Positions 38,660 to 48,551 of a stretch of DNA of 64,000 nt are shown piece by piece (the first letter of the stretch is position 1; every line of letters starts with the position of its first letter). Origin of the DNA: Gimesia aquarii (lineage in GTDB: Bacteria > Planctomycetota > Planctomycetia > Planctomycetales > Planctomycetaceae); the NCBI RefSeq assembly GCF_007748195.1, contig NZ_CP037920.1, positions 1,923,501-1,987,500 of the forward strand. The letters are read 5' to 3'. The notes under the pieces are model-generated. The model ran no database searches and was not told where the DNA came from. It saw nothing but the letters and a program-made list of their open reading frames with translations. The position numbers were made by a program, and so were the translations under genes.

Positions 38660-41476
38660 TTACGTTCCGGCTTTCGTTTCTTCTTTCTTTGGTGTTGGTT
38701 CTACTTCCGGAATCACCTCTTTAGTGATATTGAGCTGATAGAATTTATTGCGCGTTAATGCGCGTTCAAGTGCACCATCATCCACAATACTCCTGTTGAT
38801 AAATGAAATTTCTTTGGAATCGGGATTGAACTGAATCGATTTCTGATCAACCCAGACAAATCCTTTTAAACTTCGTTTGACAGATTCTTTGATGGACTTG
38901 CCGCTGTAAACACCATAGTGAATCACGTATTTCTGTTTCTTATCTGATTGCGGATAGTTCGTAGAAGTCTTTTCTGTCGTCCTCTTTCCTGATGTGGTGT
39001 TTGGGGAGTTTGAAGCCCGATGCATTGCTAGGTCTGCTGGAGAAAGGTCAAATTTTTTAGGAGACACAAATAGGCCAGCAGTCGAGAATGCATTGACTGC
39101 TGCTCGTTCGATTTCAGATTTATCTCCTAAACCTTTCAACTTGATATAGATCCACTTGTCAGCATAATTAATGATCAATGAATTAGGAACATAGCGATTA
39201 ATTTGTTGAAGATTGACTTCCGCGACTTTAGGCGAAGAGTTTTTGTTGAACCTGAGACGATTTAATGTTCTGATGCGAAACGTAAGATAATTAGAATCCA
39301 TGATTCGAGAGTTAGGATTACTACTGGCTTCTTCAATTTTAGGGGCTTCTTCAGCCAATATGATGGATTTGGCAAAGATGTTATCTGCAAATTTTTGGGG
39401 AATATCTGAAGGCAGGTCCCCAGTAAACTCAAAACTAAGAGTCATCTGTTCCAGATCCAGATTTGCTGAGCCTCTTGCATGACCGGGAACAATTTCTCCC
39501 AGTCCAAGCTGAATCTTGTCGACAATTGAACTTTTCCAAAAGTCAGGCTTCTCTTTCAGTGTTTTTTCATAGAATTCATCAAAACCGTTTACTTTAAAAG
39601 TGGCTTTCCGTCTGGTGACATCGATCAGATTTTTTGCATTTTGAAGGGCTGTTTGGTTCTGTCCTTTGCTGGCAGCCATTTGTGTATCAGTCTGTGAGGA
39701 GCTCGACTTTGCGATTTGTTTTTTAATCCATTCAATTCCCTTTGGAAGACCTTCGTCAATCATGGTCTGGTAGTGATCGTTACCATTTCCTGCTACGAAT
39801 TCGACTTCAGTTCCTTGTGTTTTTAATTGTGAGGCAAAATTCTGTGAATTTGTAAAAGACGTAACAGGATCTTCACGTGAATGAAATATAAATACGGGGC
39901 AGGTAAGATTACTAATATGTGATTGAGGTGAACTGAGTCTGAGGAAGTCTTCCACATCTGGAATGACCGCTTTTATTGTAGGCAGATATTCTGCCATAGA
40001 TTTTTTAAGATCAACTGAAGCGGCGTAAGCCAGACAGCCTTTGACTTGAGGGTAATGCTCTGCGAATAACAGTGAGAGTGTTCCCGCTGAACTATGACCT
40101 GCGATAAAGACGTTGTTTTTATCAATTCCCGGAATTACAGCTTGTGTTTCCAAAAACGCGTGTACACAATTAACCAGTCCTGCTTTACTTTTCCTGAAAT
40201 CGCTATGAGCGTTTTTTACCTCGAAATTTGTTGATTGTTCACGTCTCCACAAGTGGCCGTCCAGAGAAAAGGTAATCACAGCGAATCCGGCTTTGAGGTA
40301 GGGTTCGTGTTCCGGGTTTGGCATTAAATCTGGAGGGTCGATCTCCATTCCAGTAAGCAGATTTGATCCGGCTGGAGGCACTAGAATACAAGGGACCGGT
40401 GAAGCCGGATCAATATCTGGTGGCAGATATACCCTGAATTTCATATTGGCACCAGCTGGAGATTCTCCTTCGAAGCTTCTCGAATTTTGTGCCTCATAGA
40501 CTTTGCCGATAGACGCTGTTTTTCTTTCTCTATAAACGCTAAAGCCTGAGGCGCCTTCTGCTGGCCAACTCATTAACATTGGTTTAATCTGAGATAGATC
40601 GAATTTGGAGCGCTGTGTTTGATTTGAAGAACGAGTCGGAGAGTTTGGTTGCCTGGTCTTGGGAAAATGGCCTCGAGAGTCACTACTTAGTTGATTGTTG
40701 ATGTTGCTAATCGATGTTGGACTAGATTGAGAGGTTTCATTGAATTCGGCAGAATCGGGAGCAGTAAAACTGGGACTTCGGCTTGAGGAAATACTAATTA
40801 AGCTTCCAAATGTCAGGGTGAAAGAAATGAGCAATAAGAGTGCTCCTGTCACAAACGTTGCCAGTGACTGCTTGGTTTGTTCAATACGGGAGATTGCAAA
40901 ATACACGTTGTATAGAGGAACAATCAGGCAGAGAATTAGTTCGGTGCCACTTTCTTTGCCGGCTTCGATCAGTAACCCCAGACCACCAGCAAAGACACAG
41001 CCAATAGCAACAATACATGTCAGCATAAAAGCCAACATTAAAAAATGGCTCTGCATCAGAAAGAGAACCAGGTTTAACAGGATTAATCCAATTGACGTAA
41101 CAGCGATAAAGGGAGTCAATCCATATTTTTTTAAAGAAAAATCAGATGGCGATTTCTTTTTCTTCTTTGGTGTTTTGTTCTTTTTTTTCACACTTGGTTT
41201 GACTACGGAACCGCCACTCAAGTCATCTTCCCAGTCCTCAAAATCGTCATTGAACATGTCAGTAGACGAGTTTGATTCGTCCTCAAAGAAATTCTCTTCC
41301 GGGATTGCTTTTTTTAATTTTGTCCTGGGACGTGTTGATTGATCTGAGGATTGCTTTTGAATCACAAAAGGAGCCTCACACTTAGGGCATTTCACCTTTT
41401 TTCCAAAAGCAGACTTATTTTTAATTTTAAAAGACGCAGTGCAATGCGGGCATTTGATCGAAAGTGGATTTGTCAT
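38660..41476 (-). CDS. Zinc-ribbon / membrane / alpha-beta-hydrolase fusion protein
   Basis: 938 aa. Residues 9-33 form an MJ0042-type zinc ribbon (CPHC, then CPKC). An acidic then Lys-rich linker leads to about four membrane helices (roughly 122-141, 145-170, 178-196, 203-229). A Ser/Asn-rich tether is followed by an alpha/beta hydrolase (about 310-590): GHSSAG (nucleophile probably Ser462), Asp536 in HSREDPV and His568 in NGNDHYQ. The remaining 350 residues contain beta-alpha-beta units rich in Lys that resemble HMA/ferredoxin-like folds without CxxC. The likely layout is a cytoplasmic zinc ribbon and an extracytoplasmic hydrolase. The substrate is unknown, and no obvious operon partner is present. 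Confidence 0.75.
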   Translation of the reverse strand: MTNPLSIKCPHCTASFKIKNKSAFGKKVKCPKCEAPFVIQKQSSDQSTRPRTKLKKAIPEENFFEDESNSSTDMFNDDFEDWEDDLSGGSVVKPSVKKKNKTPKKKKKSPSDFSLKKYGLTPFIAVTSIGLILLNLVLFLMQSHFLMLAFMLTCIVAIGCVFAGGLGLLIEAGKESGTELILCLIVPLYNVYFAISRIEQTKQSLATFVTGALLLLISFTLTFGSLISISSSRSPSFTAPDSAEFNETSQSSPTSISNINNQLSSDSRGHFPKTRQPNSPTRSSNQTQRSKFDLSQIKPMLMSWPAEGASGFSVYRERKTASIGKVYEAQNSRSFEGESPAGANMKFRVYLPPDIDPASPVPCILVPPAGSNLLTGMEIDPPDLMPNPEHEPYLKAGFAVITFSLDGHLWRREQSTNFEVKNAHSDFRKSKAGLVNCVHAFLETQAVIPGIDKNNVFIAGHSSAGTLSLLFAEHYPQVKGCLAYAASVDLKKSMAEYLPTIKAVIPDVEDFLRLSSPQSHISNLTCPVFIFHSREDPVTSFTNSQNFASQLKTQGTEVEFVAGNGNDHYQTMIDEGLPKGIEWIKKQIAKSSSSQTDTQMAASKGQNQTALQNAKNLIDVTRRKATFKVNGFDEFYEKTLKEKPDFWKSSIVDKIQLGLGEIVPGHARGSANLDLEQMTLSFEFTGDLPSDIPQKFADNIFAKSIILAEEAPKIEEASSNPNSRIMDSNYLTFRIRTLNRLRFNKNSSPKVAEVNLQQINRYVPNSLIINYADKWIYIKLKGLGDKSEIERAAVNAFSTAGLFVSPKKFDLSPADLAMHRASNSPNTTSGKRTTEKTSTNYPQSDKKQKYVIHYGVYSGKSIKESVKRSLKGFVWVDQKSIQFNPDSKEISFINRSIVDDGALERALTRNKFYQLNITKEVIPEVEPTPKKEETKAGT

Positions 41477-41629
41477 AGATGGGGTTTTCGAAGTTGTGGA
41501 GTTTTAGTTCAGTCATCAAAACAAAGGAATTGAGGCATAAAGCGGCTATTTTACGATATGTTTTTATACGTTGCAAATGGTGGTTTTTGCTCAATTTATT
41601 TAAAAAAATGACTGAGTTGGCGTCCCAGT

Positions 41630-42235
41630 TTACTCTTCGGAATCTGAAGATCTATCCGAAATAACTTCTTTGAGCTCCTGCACTTCGATTTTCAATTCTC
41701 GAACTTCATTTCTTAACTGATGCAGTAATTCGTGTGTTTCGTGATGTGGCATCGGTCTGTGTTCATGCTGCATTGCACGTTCAATCTGTTCTTGCAGATG
41801 GATTTCCTGCTGTTTGGCTTGTCGATGTACCTGAGCTGCCAGTTTGCCCAAGCCCGCCTCTTCTAAATGCTCCGCTGCGAGATGCATTTTCTGGATGCGA
41901 TGTTTGTGTTGATCAATATGCTGTTCTCGGTTTCGATGTGCATCATGAGAGTGATCGCGGTGGTGTTCACGAATTTGTCGGTGGAGTTTTTGTAATTGTC
42001 GTTCTACCTTTTCAACTTCTCGTTCATTTTTTGCTTGTCTTGCTTTGTTGAGTCGATCTTCCAGATCAAATTGCGTTTCATGATATTGCTCAAGAAACCT
42101 TCTATCCTGTTCATTGCTGTCATTTGGCGATGTTTGTGCATCGGCATGTGTTTCGGGGAAAAAAGATGAGTCCATTCGCATCCAGCAGACAACAAAAAGG
42201 ACGATCAGGGCAGCAGCGAGAGTTGATTTGAGCAT
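41630..42235 (-). CDS. Secreted His-rich coiled-coil protein
   Basis: About 201 aa from the ATG at 42233-42235, which has AGGA 7 nt upstream; an ATG two codons earlier lies too close to that site. A signal peptide or membrane anchor (STLAAALIVLFVVCW) is followed by a long, charged, helical region with heptad character (DLEDRLNKARQAKNEREVEK). A very His-rich central stretch (REHHRDHSHDAHRNREQHID) and a second coiled coil (RNEVRELKIEVQELKEV) end it. The His clusters could bind metals or respond to pH; no enzyme domain is seen. It is a single gene between the hydrolase fusion and the ABC exporter on the same strand, with gaps of more than 150 bp. Confidence 0.75.
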   Translation of the reverse strand: MLKSTLAAALIVLFVVCWMRMDSSFFPETHADAQTSPNDSNEQDRRFLEQYHETQFDLEDRLNKARQAKNEREVEKVERQLQKLHRQIREHHRDHSHDAHRNREQHIDQHKHRIQKMHLAAEHLEEAGLGKLAAQVHRQAKQQEIHLQEQIERAMQHEHRPMPHHETHELLHQLRNEVRELKIEVQELKEVISDRSSDSEE

Positions 42236-42419
42236 TTTCATTTCCTGTTTCTATAAGAGTTTAAGGGAAGACAGGTTATCAAATATGTAGCGTCATTTTG
42301 CGTTGCGATCGTGATACATTTAAAAAGACTATTGAGTCGAGAACTTCAATCTAATTTTTCTAAACGAAACGACAGCAGGGAGTGAAGACGAAAACTTCTC
42401 TCTCCCTTCAATTGGATCT

Positions 42420-44498
42420 CTAAGCAGAACGTTGTCGAACTTGTGCGCTCAACAGATTTTGATAATGAGGACAGGTTTCTACGAGAGTGTGATGAGGTCC
42501 GGTTGCAACTACTTTACCAGAATCCATCACAACAATGCGTGTTGCGAATTCAAGCAGGCTTTGACCGACAGAGTGTGTAATGATGAATACGGTTCGTCCA
42601 GGGGCAAACTCTTTTAGCGCTTTGTGAATCAGAATTTCACTTTGTGAGTCAATGGCCGATGTTGCTTCATCGAGAATCAGAATTTCAGGATCTCGCAGAA
42701 TCGCACGTGCCAAAGCAATACGTTGCCTTTGCCCACCTGATAATTCATGCCCTCGTTCACCAACATTATAAAGCAATCCATCGGGGAGTTGCTCAGTAAA
42801 CTGTGAAACATGTGCTTTTTTTGCAACAGCTTCTATTTCAATACGACTGGCATTAGGCCGACCATAACGAATGTTCTCGAGGATGGAATCATCAAACAAC
42901 ATCGTTTCCTGTGAGACGACACCGATATGGTTTCTAAGATCCCTTAACCGAATATCACGGGTGTCAATTTCGTTAATAAAAACACTGCCCTTATCGGGAT
43001 CATAAAAGCGAGGCAGCAGGTTGACTAACGTCGATTTTCCAGAACCGTTTTCACCGACAACCAGTACGACTTCTCCCGCGGAAATTTCCAGATTCACACC
43101 ATCGAGGATCGGTTCATTATTTCTTGTCGACTCTTTACGTTGTGCATAAGTGAAGTCGATCTTTTTGAAATGGACCGATTCCAGTTTCTGAGGAAAACGT
43201 TGAGGTGCATCAGCTTCCTTTACCAGTGTTTCGCGGTCAATGACCGAGAAGATGCGTTCCGCAGCAGCAATGGTTTTTTTCAATTTTGAATAGACGGATG
43301 ACATTTTTCGAGCAGGATCAGAGATTCCAGCGAGCAAAGCGTACATCATCGAGAGAGTCGCAATATCCATGGGGGCCGAAGCCAGTTGAATCCCCCAGAT
43401 CTCGGTTTTGCCACGCAATACAAGATAGGAACCGGGAATTAAGGCTATAAAAATAGCCATCAATCCCAACATTTCTGTTGTCGGGCTCGTTAATGAATCA
43501 ATGCGGACAATACTTAATGCTTTTTTGAAATACTCTTTATTCTCATGATGAAACCGACTGCGGTGTTTTCGGGCGCCGTTAAACGCGATGATCACTTTTG
43601 AACTTTCAAAGGACTCCTCAAGCGTTTTATAGATCCGAGACATGCTTTCCATCATTTTTTGGCTGGCATGTTTCAGGGTCTTCCCAATTTTATAGAAGAC
43701 AATTGCGATCAGAGGAGCAAATACAAATGAAAGAAGTGTCAAACGCCAGTTGACCATGAACGCGAAGATCATACAGGCCAGCGCTTTTAGGGGTTCACGA
43801 ATGATTTTTCCACCCATTAAGGTCAAACCTTGCGAAAGTTGCTGCATATCAAACGTAAAACGCGACATGAGTGAAGCGGTTCCCTCATCGGATATACTTT
43901 GATAATCCAAGTCAAGAACTTTGCGAAAGCATTCCTTTCGAACTGACATCGTTACTAATTCTACGACGCCCCCCACCAATACATCTTGTGTGAAAATACA
44001 GAGACCTTTAACGAGGGTTGTCAGCAACAAAAGTCCCAGAATGAGTGCGAACGTGTCAAACTGGTCATCTGGAATACGTGTGATAATTGTAGATTGAATC
44101 CACTTGAGGGCTAATAACTTACGAGAGGCATTACTCAGTTTTCTTTGTTGCCGAGATTGGTCGCTAAGCAGATTGACTGGTGCTGTGGCCAGATCAGTTT
44201 GAGTGAACTCGTCTCCTGTGGAGTTGTCTGGTTGAGCCTCCAAATTTTGTGAATGAATTGCACGGGTGATATCTTTAAGTGCGTCTTGTTTCTCCTGAAT
44301 GAGTTCTTCAGTGAGGCTGATTTCTTTTTGTACGTAACCGCTTAGACTTTCGCCCTGTAACAAGACTTTGACAACAAGAAACGTGACGGAGAGATTGGCG
44401 CCCCATAACAGGGCAACCAGAAGGGCAAAAAAGAAAGACACGACCAAACGTCTGCGAAACGGCCATGCATAAGATAGGATTCTGGTTATGTGATTCAC
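42420..44498 (-). CDS. ABC exporter, fused permease and ATPase (MsbA-like)
   Basis: 692 aa half-transporter. The N-terminal six-helix exporter domain runs to about residue 400. The ATPase domain has Walker A GENGSGKSTL (about 480), Q-loop VVSQETMLFD, signature LSGGQRQRIALARAIL (about 583), Walker B ILILDEATSAID (about 605) and the H-loop ITHS. It should act as a homodimer exporting lipids, lipid-linked intermediates or drugs. Unusually, about 110 hydrophilic, partly coiled-coil residues lie between the first helix (about 16-45) and the second (about 149-170), making the first outside loop very long; this explains the extra length over MsbA (about 580). Confidence 0.93.
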   Translation of the reverse strand: MNHITRILSYAWPFRRRLVVSFFFALLVALLWGANLSVTFLVVKVLLQGESLSGYVQKEISLTEELIQEKQDALKDITRAIHSQNLEAQPDNSTGDEFTQTDLATAPVNLLSDQSRQQRKLSNASRKLLALKWIQSTIITRIPDDQFDTFALILGLLLLTTLVKGLCIFTQDVLVGGVVELVTMSVRKECFRKVLDLDYQSISDEGTASLMSRFTFDMQQLSQGLTLMGGKIIREPLKALACMIFAFMVNWRLTLLSFVFAPLIAIVFYKIGKTLKHASQKMMESMSRIYKTLEESFESSKVIIAFNGARKHRSRFHHENKEYFKKALSIVRIDSLTSPTTEMLGLMAIFIALIPGSYLVLRGKTEIWGIQLASAPMDIATLSMMYALLAGISDPARKMSSVYSKLKKTIAAAERIFSVIDRETLVKEADAPQRFPQKLESVHFKKIDFTYAQRKESTRNNEPILDGVNLEISAGEVVLVVGENGSGKSTLVNLLPRFYDPDKGSVFINEIDTRDIRLRDLRNHIGVVSQETMLFDDSILENIRYGRPNASRIEIEAVAKKAHVSQFTEQLPDGLLYNVGERGHELSGGQRQRIALARAILRDPEILILDEATSAIDSQSEILIHKALKEFAPGRTVFIITHSVGQSLLEFATRIVVMDSGKVVATGPHHTLVETCPHYQNLLSAQVRQRSA

Positions 44499-44886
44499 AG
44501 TGTCTACTCGGGTATCTGAGGAAGATTATGTGCGTTAAGTCTATTTTAATAAATGGTTTATGGTCTTTGTCTGATTCCTGTATCGAATCCTCTCGCGTAC
44601 ACTTTCAGAGTGGTTTTGCGATGGAAAACGCGAATTAGACTAGGAAATGGAGTTCAGGTCCAGACGAAATTCTGGTACGTGTTGATATGAGCACTTTTTC
44701 AAAACCTGTCGTTGGAATCATTTGTAATTTTATTGCGAACTAATTGTTCATCGAATGTGTCTTGGGAGGGGTATTTCCTGCGGTTTGTGATATGCTGCAA
44801 ACTTAAATTCCTGGCTTCGGTAAATCTTCTCTGCAATCCCTCCGATTGTATTCGGGCTTCTTTTAACCATTGATTGGATCAGTGTA
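44499..44886. other. Divergent intergenic region between ABC and MATE exporter genes
   Basis: 388 bp between two divergently transcribed exporters. A shared regulatory region is plausible, but I see no clear operator palindrome or strong -35/-10 pair. Ribosome-binding sites of both genes are weak. Confidence 0.4.
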
Positions 44887-46335
44887 ATGGGAGACCCTTC
44901 CCTCAATACTCAAGATTCGCTCGTGCGGCCAGGAAGTCTGCGCGAACTGGCTAATGTTGCCGTTCCCCTGGTTTTGAGTTGCGGTTCACTTTCCATTATG
45001 CATGTGGTAGACCGGATTTTCTTAACATGGTGGTCTACTGACGCTGTGGCTGCAGCATTGCCTGCAGGGATGATTCAATGGACGGCTATGTCGATTGCGA
45101 TGGGTAAAGCAACGTATGTAAATACGTTTGTTGCTCAGTATGAAGGAGCAGGTCAGAAGCAGCGCGTTTCGGAATCTGTCTGGCAGGGACTGTATATGGC
45201 TCTGATCTGGGGGGGAATTTTATTACTGGGAATCCCATTTGCTGGAACGTTCTTCCATTGGATTGGTCATGTCGGAGCCGTTCAGAAGTTGGAAGTTGAT
45301 TATTTTTCCATCTTGTGTCTGGCTTCAGGTCCTGCATTAGTTTCAACAGTCCTTTCCTGTTTTTATACGGGGCGCAGCAAGACCATGGTTGTGATGTGGG
45401 TGAATCTTGCCAGTGTATCAGTCAACATCGTTCTGGATTACTGGTTGATTTTTGGTGCAGGTCCGATTCCCGAGATGGGAATCAAGGGGGCTGCCATTGC
45501 TACTGTTTTAGCAAATGTTTGCACGGTTATTTTTTACGCGGTAATCATCTTTGTAAATCATGAAGCAAAAGAATATGGGTTATTTAATAATTGTCGCTGG
45601 AATCAAGACTTATTTAAACGATTGATTCGCTATGGATTTCCGAATGGGATGCTTTACTTTGTCGATGTCGTTGGTTTCACATTATTCATCGTATTAGTTG
45701 GTCGAATTGGAAAGACCGAACTGGCAGCCACCACTATTGCCTTTAATCTCAACTCCTTAGCGTTTATCCCCATGATGGGGGTTGGGACAGCCGTAATGAC
45801 GTTAGTGGGGACGAGAATTGGGGAACGCAGGCCTCAATTGGCGGTGACCACGACATGGAAAGCCTATGCGGTTTCCGCGGCATATATGTTGCTTTTCGCA
45901 GTCATCTATGTCGGGTTACCCGAGTTACTACTAAGACCTTACGAACCGAAAGTGATCACGGCTGAGTTTTTGGAAGTCAAGAAGATGGTGATTGTCTTGT
46001 TACGATTTGCCGCTTTGTTTTCATTTTTTGATGCAATGGCTGTGATTTTTGGTTCCGCAATTCGAGGAGCCGGAGATACCCGATTCTGCTTGTATTATTC
46101 ACTTGTGACCGGCTGGGGAATCATGGTCATCCCTACATTTATCATCTGGATGTATTCAGACGAAAAATTATTTTACAGTTGGGCTGCTTGTACTTCTTAT
46201 ATAGGCGTATTGGGGCTGGGATATCTAATTCGATTTCAAGCAGGACACTGGAAGAAGATGCGGGTAATCGAAGATCACTTTGCGGACCCCATTTCTGAAG
46301 ATAAAGAACGTCCGGCTCAAGAAGCATTAACTTGA
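44887..46335 (+). CDS. MATE family efflux transporter
   Basis: 482 aa with about 12 membrane helices in two homologous halves and the MATE opening LRELANVAVPLVLSCGS, followed by VDRIFLTWWSTDAVAAALPA. The second half has GFPNGMLYFVDVVGFTLF, MGVGTAVMTLVGTRIGERR and IRGAGDTRFCLYYS. Members export drugs or metabolites in exchange for Na+ or H+ across the inner membrane. The substrate cannot be predicted. It is divergent from the ABC exporter and convergent with the lipoate ligase gene. Confidence 0.93.
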   Translation: MGDPSLNTQDSLVRPGSLRELANVAVPLVLSCGSLSIMHVVDRIFLTWWSTDAVAAALPAGMIQWTAMSIAMGKATYVNTFVAQYEGAGQKQRVSESVWQGLYMALIWGGILLLGIPFAGTFFHWIGHVGAVQKLEVDYFSILCLASGPALVSTVLSCFYTGRSKTMVVMWVNLASVSVNIVLDYWLIFGAGPIPEMGIKGAAIATVLANVCTVIFYAVIIFVNHEAKEYGLFNNCRWNQDLFKRLIRYGFPNGMLYFVDVVGFTLFIVLVGRIGKTELAATTIAFNLNSLAFIPMMGVGTAVMTLVGTRIGERRPQLAVTTTWKAYAVSAAYMLLFAVIYVGLPELLLRPYEPKVITAEFLEVKKMVIVLLRFAALFSFFDAMAVIFGSAIRGAGDTRFCLYYSLVTGWGIMVIPTFIIWMYSDEKLFYSWAACTSYIGVLGLGYLIRFQAGHWKKMRVIEDHFADPISEDKERPAQEALT

Positions 46336-46368
46336 ATGTCTAATGGTCTGGTCATCAATAGGCTTAGA

Positions 46369-47106
46369 TTAGCGGCGGAGATTCCATTTCTCCGTCGCAT
46401 ATTTTTCTACGACCAACTGATTGATCTTGTCTAACGGGAGTTCAGGTTCCGGTGCAGTGGCATTCCAGGTTTCAATGAAAGCCTCTTTCAGTTCTGACAG
46501 GCTGTGGGGATAGTTTATAACGAACTCAAGGTGATCGCGCCCAGATCGATACTCTGGTTCCCGTTCTGGGCTGATCAGGTAGCGGGGAATACGATCAAGA
46601 TCAAAGTCATAGAGAATCGTACCATGATGTAAAAGCGTGGTAGTCAACCAGCGTTGAGAATTGCCAGAAAACTTTTGCCCTTGAACAGTTAAATCACTGA
46701 TACCCTGAATTTCAATTTTGGATTCCGGTTTTCGCTTGTTTAACGAAACACAAATCTGTTCTAAGATTTCTCTAGTCGTCGCTTCAATGCCGATGAGATG
46801 CTGGTTAGCTGTGATTCGTAGAAACAAAGAATAGATAAAACACCCTGGACCGAGTAAAACAGTACCACCACCGGTACAGCGTCTGAGAATGGGAATTTGG
46901 TCCTGTCGACAGGCAGCCAGATTCACATTGGCAGCAACCTGGTTAGAACTACCCAATACAACCGTGTATTGATCAACCTCCCAGATTCTGAGACAGCCAG
47001 CGGAGTCCTGTTCGTTGATTTGATAGAGTAGACTTTCATCCAACGCCAGATTTTCTGCAGGAGTTGGTAAGATTGTCTCAGAATAGTGGCAGTTTAACGG
47101 AAGCAT
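46369..47106 (-). CDS. Lipoate--protein ligase family protein
   Basis: 245 aa of the biotin/lipoate A/B ligase fold, which attaches lipoyl or octanoyl groups to Lys of E2 and GcvH domains. Motifs: LRIWEVDQYTVVLGSSNQ, RRCTGGGTVLLGPGCFIYSL (substrate loop), GQKFSGNSQRWLTTTLLHHG with the conserved Lys, and LDRIPRYL. Whether it activates free lipoate (LplA) or transfers octanoyl from ACP (LipM) is not decidable here. The ATG follows the lpdA TGA by one base (TGATATG), a classic coupling arrangement. With E2 and E3 upstream, it probably lipoylates that E2. Its 3' end contains the terminator of the opposing MATE gene. Confidence 0.88.
   Translation of the reverse strand: MLPLNCHYSETILPTPAENLALDESLLYQINEQDSAGCLRIWEVDQYTVVLGSSNQVAANVNLAACRQDQIPILRRCTGGGTVLLGPGCFIYSLFLRITANQHLIGIEATTREILEQICVSLNKRKPESKIEIQGISDLTVQGQKFSGNSQRWLTTTLLHHGTILYDFDLDRIPRYLISPEREPEYRSGRDHLEFVINYPHSLSELKEAFIETWNATAPEPELPLDKINQLVVEKYATEKWNLRR
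46372..46398 (+). terminator. MATE-gene terminator embedded in the lipoate ligase 3' end
   Basis: GCGGCGGAGA (46372-46381) pairs with TCTCCGTCGC (46389-46398), 10 bp with one G-U, loop 7 nt, followed on the plus strand by ATATTTTTCT. It overlaps roughly the last nine codons of the leftward gene. Confidence 0.8.
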
Positions 47107-47107
47107 A

Positions 47108-48490
47108 TCAGAAGTTTAAGGTGCGTCCATCAACGGCCAACGCAGCTTCTTTTACTGCCTCTGCTAATGTGGGGTGGGCATGGCAGCAGCGTGCGATGTC
47201 TTCACTACTGGCTCCAAACTCCATTGCCACTGCACATTCAGCGATCAAATCTCCAGCGCGAGGGCCGATGATGTGGACCCCGAGAACACGATCTGTTTGT
47301 TTGTCAGCCAGCATTTTGACTCGACCTTCTGTTTGTCCCATTGCTCGTGCGCGGCCGTTGGCGATAAACGGAAAAGAACCTTTTCGATATTCAACTCCCT
47401 CTTCCTTGAGTTGATCTTCTGTTTTTCCCACTGCAGCAATTTCTGGATTCGTATACGCGACGCTCGGGATCGTGTTGTAATTGACGTGCCCAAAGCCCGT
47501 CACCAGATGTTCGGCAAAGGCGACACCTTCATCTTCGGCTTTATGTGCCAGCATCGCGCCGCCAATCACATCACCAATGGCAAAGATCCCTTTTACAGAA
47601 GTTTCATAGTGTTCATAAACGGGAATGAATCCGCGTTTGTCTACTTCAACGCCGACATTTTCCAGACCCAGTTGATCTGTATTGGGACGTCTACCCACAG
47701 CGACCAGAACGCGATCACAGCGAACCGGTTTACTATCAGCAATTTCTACATCGCAGGTCTTTCGATTTGTTTTTACACCAGTCACACGGCAGCCTAGTTG
47801 GAATTCCAGTCCCTGTTTCTCAAAGATTTTTTGTGCTTCGTTAGCAATTTCGCTGTCGGTTGTTGGTAGAATTCGATCCAGATATTCCAGAATCGTGACT
47901 TTGGATCCCAATCGACTCCAGACTGCACCGAGTTCCAAACCGATCACTCCACCTCCGATGACGACGAGATGCTTGGGAACTTGCTCGTATTTCAGAGCTT
48001 CAGTGCTTGTTCCTACACGATCGCCGTCTAATGTGATACCAGGTAGTGTGGAGGGTTGGCTGCCTGTGGCGATCAGAATGTACTTTGAATCGAGTTCGTT
48101 CACTGTTTTGCCATCATCTACTTTCACTTTTCCAGGAGCGATGAGAGTAGCATGACCTGTATAACGCGTAATTTTGTTTTTCTTGAAGAGAGAGCCAATG
48201 CCTCCTGCCATTGTTTTAACAATGCGGTCTTTTTGTCCCAGCATTTTCGCGAGGTCGAGTTCTAACGAACCCACGTTGATACCACGGTCTTTGAAACTGT
48301 GTTCGGCTTCTTTGTAAAGTTCGCTGGATTCCAGAAGCGCTTTACTGGGAATACAGCCGACACGCAAGCAGGTACCTCCCAGCATACTTTCCTTTTCGAT
48401 ACAAGCAACATTCAAACCAAGCTGGGCAGCACGAATTGCAGCAATATAACCACCGGGACCAGTACCGATTACAACCAGATCGTGGTTCAT
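47108..48490 (-). CDS. lpdA: Dihydrolipoyl dehydrogenase (E3)
   Basis: 460 aa from the ATG at 48488-48490, with AGGA upstream; an in-frame TTG 12 codons earlier is less likely. The flavoprotein reoxidises the dihydrolipoyl arm of E2, passing electrons to NAD+. Motifs: FAD site VVIGTGPGGYIAAIRAAQLG, redox disulfide GGTCLRVGCIPSKAL, NAD site VIGGGVIGLELGAVW, IFAIGDVIGGAMLAHKAEDE and the C-terminal HAHPTLAEAVKEAAL with the catalytic His-Glu pair. All are intact. It sits 61 bp after the E2 gene and is coupled to the lipoate ligase gene. Confidence 0.97.
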   Translation of the reverse strand: MNHDLVVIGTGPGGYIAAIRAAQLGLNVACIEKESMLGGTCLRVGCIPSKALLESSELYKEAEHSFKDRGINVGSLELDLAKMLGQKDRIVKTMAGGIGSLFKKNKITRYTGHATLIAPGKVKVDDGKTVNELDSKYILIATGSQPSTLPGITLDGDRVGTSTEALKYEQVPKHLVVIGGGVIGLELGAVWSRLGSKVTILEYLDRILPTTDSEIANEAQKIFEKQGLEFQLGCRVTGVKTNRKTCDVEIADSKPVRCDRVLVAVGRRPNTDQLGLENVGVEVDKRGFIPVYEHYETSVKGIFAIGDVIGGAMLAHKAEDEGVAFAEHLVTGFGHVNYNTIPSVAYTNPEIAAVGKTEDQLKEEGVEYRKGSFPFIANGRARAMGQTEGRVKMLADKQTDRVLGVHIIGPRAGDLIAECAVAMEFGASSEDIARCCHAHPTLAEAVKEAALAVDGRTLNF

Positions 48491-48551
48491 GTTCAAATTT
48501 TCCTGGTGTCGCAGGAAACCTTTCAATGCCTTTGAAATGAGCGAGTGATTT

